The notes below the pieces were generated by a model. It had not been told where the DNA came from. It did no database searches and saw only the letters and a list, made by a program, of their open reading frames with translations. The position numbers and the translations under genes are program-made. A DNA stretch of 64,000 nucleotides, taken from contig CM040744.1 of assembly GCA_022829145.1 (NCBI GenBank), positions 6,235,001 through 6,299,000 of the forward strand, written 5' to 3'. Below are positions 59,711 through 64,000 of the stretch, piece after piece (the stretch's first letter is position 1; each line of letters starts with the position of its first letter). Source of the DNA: Albula goreensis (taxonomy: Eukaryota > Chordata > Actinopteri > Albuliformes > Albulidae).

Positions 59711-59726
59711 TGACGTAATGACGTAA
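59711..59726 (+). promoter_or_regulatory. tandem TGACGTAA bZIP-type sites
   Basis: Two exact, directly adjacent copies of TGACGTAA (59711-59718, 59719-59726). This 8-mer is a CRE/ATF/PAR-bZIP-type site. Two copies spaced exactly 8 bp apart in AT-rich DNA is unusual, but function is inferred only. Confidence 0.35.
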
Positions 59727-59729
59727 ATT

Positions 59730-61295
59730 CAGTCAAAACTGACTTTTGTTTCTTTAAGAGCACAGTCTATAGCAAATTTGTTTGCCTCCAATACAACAGA
59801 ACATGAAGACAATGTTGTGATGCAAAACCAATTTTGACCGATTGAGCGTTAATATGAATTTTTATGAATACAGTTTTTATATTCTCAGCTGAAAAGGCAG
59901 GAAATATGGCCTTAGAGAGCTTGAAATGTCAGTCCGAAATGTAACAATGGCTGAATAATAAGTAAATCTGAATATTCATATCTTAAATATTCTTTAAATT
60001 ATTCATTAAACAACATATATTAGTATGGTAATGAAAAAAACATCTTTAATTGAATAAATGGTGTTGTGTCAGTGTACAGCTTGTGAGTGGAACAGACACA
60101 GTTTTGCTGGAGTGGGGTGTCAAAAAAGGTGGTGCGTCTGTCTTTAATCCCTGAAGTTTCTCTCTTGCGTTGGTCATGCATAAACACTGGCCATTGCCTG
60201 ACATACAACTTTGCTCTTTCTCATCTCCTAACTCGGTTCAGAATCTAACAGCGGAACTTGTATATATCTTGACAATGAAACTCATTAAAGTCACAGGCGC
60301 AATATCAAAGTGCATTCAAAAGAGCAGGATGGATTATTTCAACAACAGCTATTTCATTTCAAGGAAATTGTCTATACCTTTCAATTTGGCCTCAGTTAAA
60401 TGAAAGGAACAAAAAAAAGACAACTGCTTTCTGTGAGTGGTTTTGGAATGATGTGGGGAAGAGGACATAGGGCAGGGGAATGAGGCGAAAATACAGGTCC
60501 TTGAGCAAGGAGAAAACATTACTTATCTCTCAACTCTACCCATGTGCTGTATTTCATTGATGTATACAAATATCCCACAGAATTAAAGTGTTGAACAATG
60601 ACCAGGGCATATAACTATGCATTTTTACAAAGAAATAAAAAACAAATATGACTGCTTCACTCACCATGTGTGCTCACAGCAGTGGCAGATGGGATATCCA
60701 TGATAATGACTGTTACAAAGGAGGTCAATTGCACAGGCATGTTGAGAAAATAACTCAGGTTGCCTTTGTTCAAATCCCTCCCCCATGAAATAACGCTGAA
60801 TCTCTCACAGTCCCTGCGACTGCCCCTTCCTCTGCATTCACCGTTAAGCTAAGGCCGCTTCAATCACAGCTCTGCGGCACTACTCAAATTGGCACTCTTA
60901 TCACATCTAGAGTCCCTTTCACATCTGTTGAAAATGCCGGGTTTAAGTCGCTTCTTTCAGTAAGTCAAAGCCAGAGCAAGCTGACCTGCATCAGAAAAGA
61001 GATGCAAGGAGAATTTTTTGCCAATCTGTAAACTGTCTGTCTGTATCCAAAGTGTACTTAGAGAAGAGAACTCAGTCCTGAAGGACTTGATGAACTTGAT
61101 GAAGTTCTACAAGTTTTTCCTTGAATATATTTTATTTAACACAATGCAATCTCTTATCCGTTTGCTCTTCTCACGGATGCTTCATTGTCCAACAAATGCT
61201 TCAGCTTGATCAACAGTGATCAACAACTGTCTCAGTCTCACCAGGGAGACATGTTGTTACAAATCGTTGTATGCTTATTAAAAATCATCAGTGTC
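59730..61295. other. non-coding, no feature recognised
   Basis: AT-rich, no coding match or structured repeat. Confidence 0.5.
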
Positions 61296-61299
61296 ACCA

Positions 61300-61480
61300 C
61301 TCTCCAGCAGCTTCCGTTTTATGAATATATCTTGGGATACAATTAGTGATCTCAGCTGAACTGGGATTAATGTTTGCTGGCGGATTCTAATTACCTTAGG
61401 AGCTGACGGTCAGTGTGACGCTGTAATGTATTGGACGGATCCGCTCTTCACATTCCATGCATGGTCCCGTGTGTGAAGCA
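61300..61480. promoter_or_regulatory. candidate conserved non-coding element
   Basis: Contains ATACAATTAGTGATCTCAG (61338-61356), TGGGATTAATGTTTGCTGGC and GGATTCTAATTACCTTAGG near 61383: three homeodomain cores within 65 bp, followed by GGTCAGTGTGACGCTGTAATG. No repeats, no coding frame. Texture-based. Confidence 0.28.
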
Positions 61481-61484
61481 TTAG

Positions 61485-62295
61485 CGCCATTGTCCTCACC
61501 CATGCTGACCCAACCACAACAGTTGATTATTTGGTTCATGCACATGGCCTAAAACATCCCTGGAATGCATGAAACAAGTCCCAATTAAATCAACATTTGG
61601 GATCAAGTGCTAATGTCCCAGAAGAAAAATGCCCAACAGACATGCTTTTCAAGGGTGAAACAGACTATTGATTCTACAAGCAGTGGAACAGAGAAAATGA
61701 GAGATGGGTTTTTTATATTTTCTTTTCTCTCTGTGCAGGGTTTAATTAAACCTGACAAGGGGAGGAAACCACTAGTGCAGAACATCTTCAAGCTGTTTTT
61801 TTTTTATTTTCTGGCTGATCATTAACTCCTACAATGAAAGAAAACCAGCTGAGATTTTTTCATCTCATATTTGTACTTTCTGTCCATATTAAATACATTG
61901 AATGAATGAAAAAAAAAACTTCCTTTATTATCTGCCTACAGTTATAGAATAACATATTTTACTGAATAGATATGTCACAAAGGTGAATCAGTACCTTTGA
62001 AAGTGTTAATTGTTTTATTGGTCTGCATTTTAAAAGAGAATGCCTTCATCTAGTGTATATTTTAACTACGCACAACTAATGTTTTGTGTTGCCTCGGGAC
62101 CACTGATATAATTTATGGAGTATCAAAACAAAAGACTTAAGCTTTGAAAAAGGATAAAAGAAAGTAAGAACTTTCCAGAGGTTTTTGAAGCCTTTAATAG
62201 GATGAAGTAGCTGAATTCAACTTTTATCTGAATTTTTTGAAATAAAAGGATTTTCAAGTAAATAAAGCTGAAACCAGTATAGGGGCTGTGAGTGT
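61485..62295. other. non-coding, no feature recognised
   Basis: AT-rich flank of the LINE. T run near 61796-61806, A run near 61910-61919. Confidence 0.5.
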
Positions 62296-62304
62296 GCATG
62301 CATG

Positions 62305-63460
62305 CATATATGCTCTCGACCTCGTCATTCTGAGGAACTGCTCATCCTTGGACCTCATGGTGACCCTTCTACATCGGTCCGACCACCACTTACTCCCCAT
62401 CCTGCCTCCCCTCCACCCTCCCCTTGTGTTACGGTCCACCGGAACATCCGCTCTGTCTTACCTTCTTCTCTCGCTTCCCTTGCTCACTGCTTCCCTTCAA
62501 CCCCTCGACTCCTTCTCCAATCTTCCCACTGACTCTGCATCTTCTACTCTGCTCTCCTCTCTCTCTTCAGCACTTATCACTCTGTCCTTTTGTTTCTAAA
62601 CCACTCACCATACCCTCCCCCTGTTTCTCTATTTTCTCTCCCCTCTCTGCTGTTGACATCTCCCAGCTCCTGCTCTCCCACCATCCTACCTGTGCCCTTG
62701 ACTCGATTCCCTCTTCTCTCTTCCAGGCAATCACACCAGACATCCTTCCATTCATCACCTCTCTTGTGAACTCCTCCTTGTCTTCTCCTCTTCCTTCAAG
62801 CGGGCCCATGTCTCCCCGCTGCTGAAGAAGCCCACTCTGGACCCATCCATCATCCACAAGGATTGTCCTGTCTTTCTTCTTCCTTTTCTTTCCAAAACCC
62901 TTGAACGAGCTGCTTCCAACTTTTCACAGAACAGTCTGCTGGACCCCCACCAGTCCGGCTTCAGTCCTGGTCACTTTACAGAGACCGCACTGCTCTCTAT
63001 CAGTGAGTCTCTTCATGCCGTACGAGCGGCCTGTCTCTCCTCCATCCTGATTCTCCTAGACCTTTCTGCTGCCTCCGACACAGTTGACCACCCCATCCTA
63101 CTGTCTGTTTTAGCCCCCTGGTGGTGGAATGACCTTCCCGTTGAGGTCAGAACAGCAGAGACACTGGACACCTTCAAGCGTAGACTGAAGACTCACCTCT
63201 TCAGGCTGCACCTCTCCCCTTCCCTCCCTTGCTCTTTGTAATGTCTCCACCGTTATTGCTCTTGATTTAACTGTGATTAGTTTTTAACTGAGGCTGTTTA
63301 CTTTCTCATTAGATAGTCGGTAGGGGAATCTTTGGCACTTGCGACTTTACCCCTCTTTAGGGTTATCTTTTCACCTTTTTTACAATTCTTATGCACTTTG
63401 CTTTGTAAGTTGTTCTGGCTAAGAGCATCTAACAAATGTCCTTAATTTAATGTAATGTAA
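62305..63460 (+). pseudogene. L2-clade LINE ORF2 remnant with 3' tail
   Basis: Plus-strand frames give ORF2 pieces in order. An endonuclease C-terminal-like stretch ALDLVILRNCSSLDLMVT (about 62311). A linker with SPLSAVDISQLLLSHHP (62,637-62,690). The start of reverse transcriptase SPLLKKPTLDPS (about 62,810), LLPFLSKTLERA and LLDPHQSGFSPGH. Palm motif A LDLSAASDTVDH (63058-63093), with the family's usual Phe before Asp changed to Ser. Sequence then jumps to the ORF2 C-terminus WWNDLPVEVRTAE and FKRRLKTHLFR, ending at a stop near 63240, so the region with the second catalytic (F/Y)xDD box is deleted. A 3' UTR ends in the shared fish tail and TAATGTAATGTAA repeats (to 63460). It is 5'-truncated, frameshifted and inactive. 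Confidence 0.88.
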
Positions 63461-63549
63461 TTCCTAAACTAAGATAAACTGTTCGCTAATTTCAATAAGT
63501 TTAAATCAGTTTGAAACCATACACTTTCTATACATCCAACGATAACTAA

Positions 63550-64000
63550 TGAAATCCTGGAGAATTTTTAGTTGTATCAATGGATAATATACCTGATTGA
63601 CGACCATCAATACTTTTTCTTTACTGCCACCCCATTTTTCCACATTTTCTTTTTCTTGATTTTTCCTATTGCACATATGTTCAAAAATCCTGGACAACTT
63701 TTTCTTGCGTCAAACGATAACACAGCTGCTTGTCTATCATTTAGAGTCAAAAAATCAAATTTTTTTCTGTCAACCCGATTTTCCACATTTTGGAGGTAAG
63801 ACTATAGTCTTATGTGTTTTCGTGATTTATATTATTGCACATATGTCCATTTCACTTGCTATCAAATGATCCTGGACAACTTTTTCTTTCATCAAACGAT
63901 AACACAGCTTCTTCACTATCATTTCGAGTCAAAAAATCAAATTTTTTTGTGTCAACTCGTTTTTCCACATTTTGGAGGTAAGACTATAGTCTTATGTCTT
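63550..64000. repeat. tandem repeat array, 182-bp period, runs off the window
   Basis: The ATCCTGGACAACTTTTTCTT word occurs at 63687 and 63869, and TGGAGGTAAGACTATAGTCT at 63791 and 63973, both exactly 182 bp apart. A more diverged and shorter copy precedes them (ATCCTGGAGAATTTTT at 63554, 133 bp before the next). Each full unit carries the 14-bp perfect palindrome AAGACTATAGTCTT (63798-63811, 63980-63993). The array starts about 90 bp after the LINE tail and continues past the window end. Satellite-like; family not recognised. Confidence 0.85.

Noticed and set aside
1..64000. CRISPR arrays, rRNA, bacterial operons, riboswitches, intact viral genomes
   Set aside because: Searched by eye and absent; composition and transposon content are those of a vertebrate nuclear genome.

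Overview
The window looks like AT-rich intergenic or intronic DNA from a ray-finned (teleost-type) fish. The evidence is long CA/TG microsatellites, no dense prokaryote-style ORFs, and a set of decayed transposable elements of kinds typical of fish genomes: an L2-clade LINE, a fish-type SINE/LINE tail, a Tc1-like element, a hAT element, and Ty3/gypsy elements including one with Gmr1-type domain order. I found no intact host protein-coding gene. Almost every open frame is a chance frame, an antisense shadow, or transposon debris. One weak candidate host exon (about 42.73-42.97 kb) and one isolated splice-donor match (4986) are recorded at low confidence.

Layout. 0-11.6 kb: non-coding, with a (TG)n tract, an (ATAAT)n tract, a purine tract followed by a pyrimidine tract, and several blocks of mixed composition rich in homeodomain-type and CRE-type sites that look like candidate conserved non-coding elements (CNEs). 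11.6-13.1 kb: an unidentified GC-richer block next to a decayed Tc1-like transposase on the minus strand. 13-21 kb: mostly featureless, with CNE-like blocks near 15.5 and 19.0-19.6 kb. 21.4-22.2 kb: a hAT transposase remnant split by a GT-AG intron that keeps frame. 24.3-24.9 kb: a long inverted repeat (two arms of about 147 bp). 25.7-26.6 kb: a transposon-like block. 28.4-29.2 kb: two diverged SINE-like copies. 34.3-36.2 kb: two oppositely oriented gypsy remnants and an LTR-like promoter block. 36.2-43 kb: mostly quiet, with CNE-like blocks. 43.4 kb: a short hAT-type MITE with 8-bp target duplications. 44.8 kb: a degenerate minisatellite. 46.7-47.3, 52.4-52.7, 53.3-53.8 and 61.3 kb: further CNE-like blocks. 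49.0 kb: a SINE/LINE tail. 54.6-57.65 kb: a Gmr1-like LTR retrotransposon on the minus strand with its 3' LTR. 62.3-63.46 kb: an L2 LINE. 63.55 kb to the end: a tandem array with a 182-bp period that runs off the window.

Overall this reads as part of a gene desert or very large intron of possible regulatory character that has accumulated old transposons. All recognised coding elements carry frameshifts, stops or deletions, so none is likely to be active. Which host gene the CNE-like blocks might serve cannot be read from this sequence; cross-species alignment would be needed. I did not find a convincing new biological system. The most informative unusual items are the Gmr1-order retroelement, the long inverted repeat, the hAT remnant with a frame-preserving intron, and the terminal 182-bp array with its perfect palindrome.
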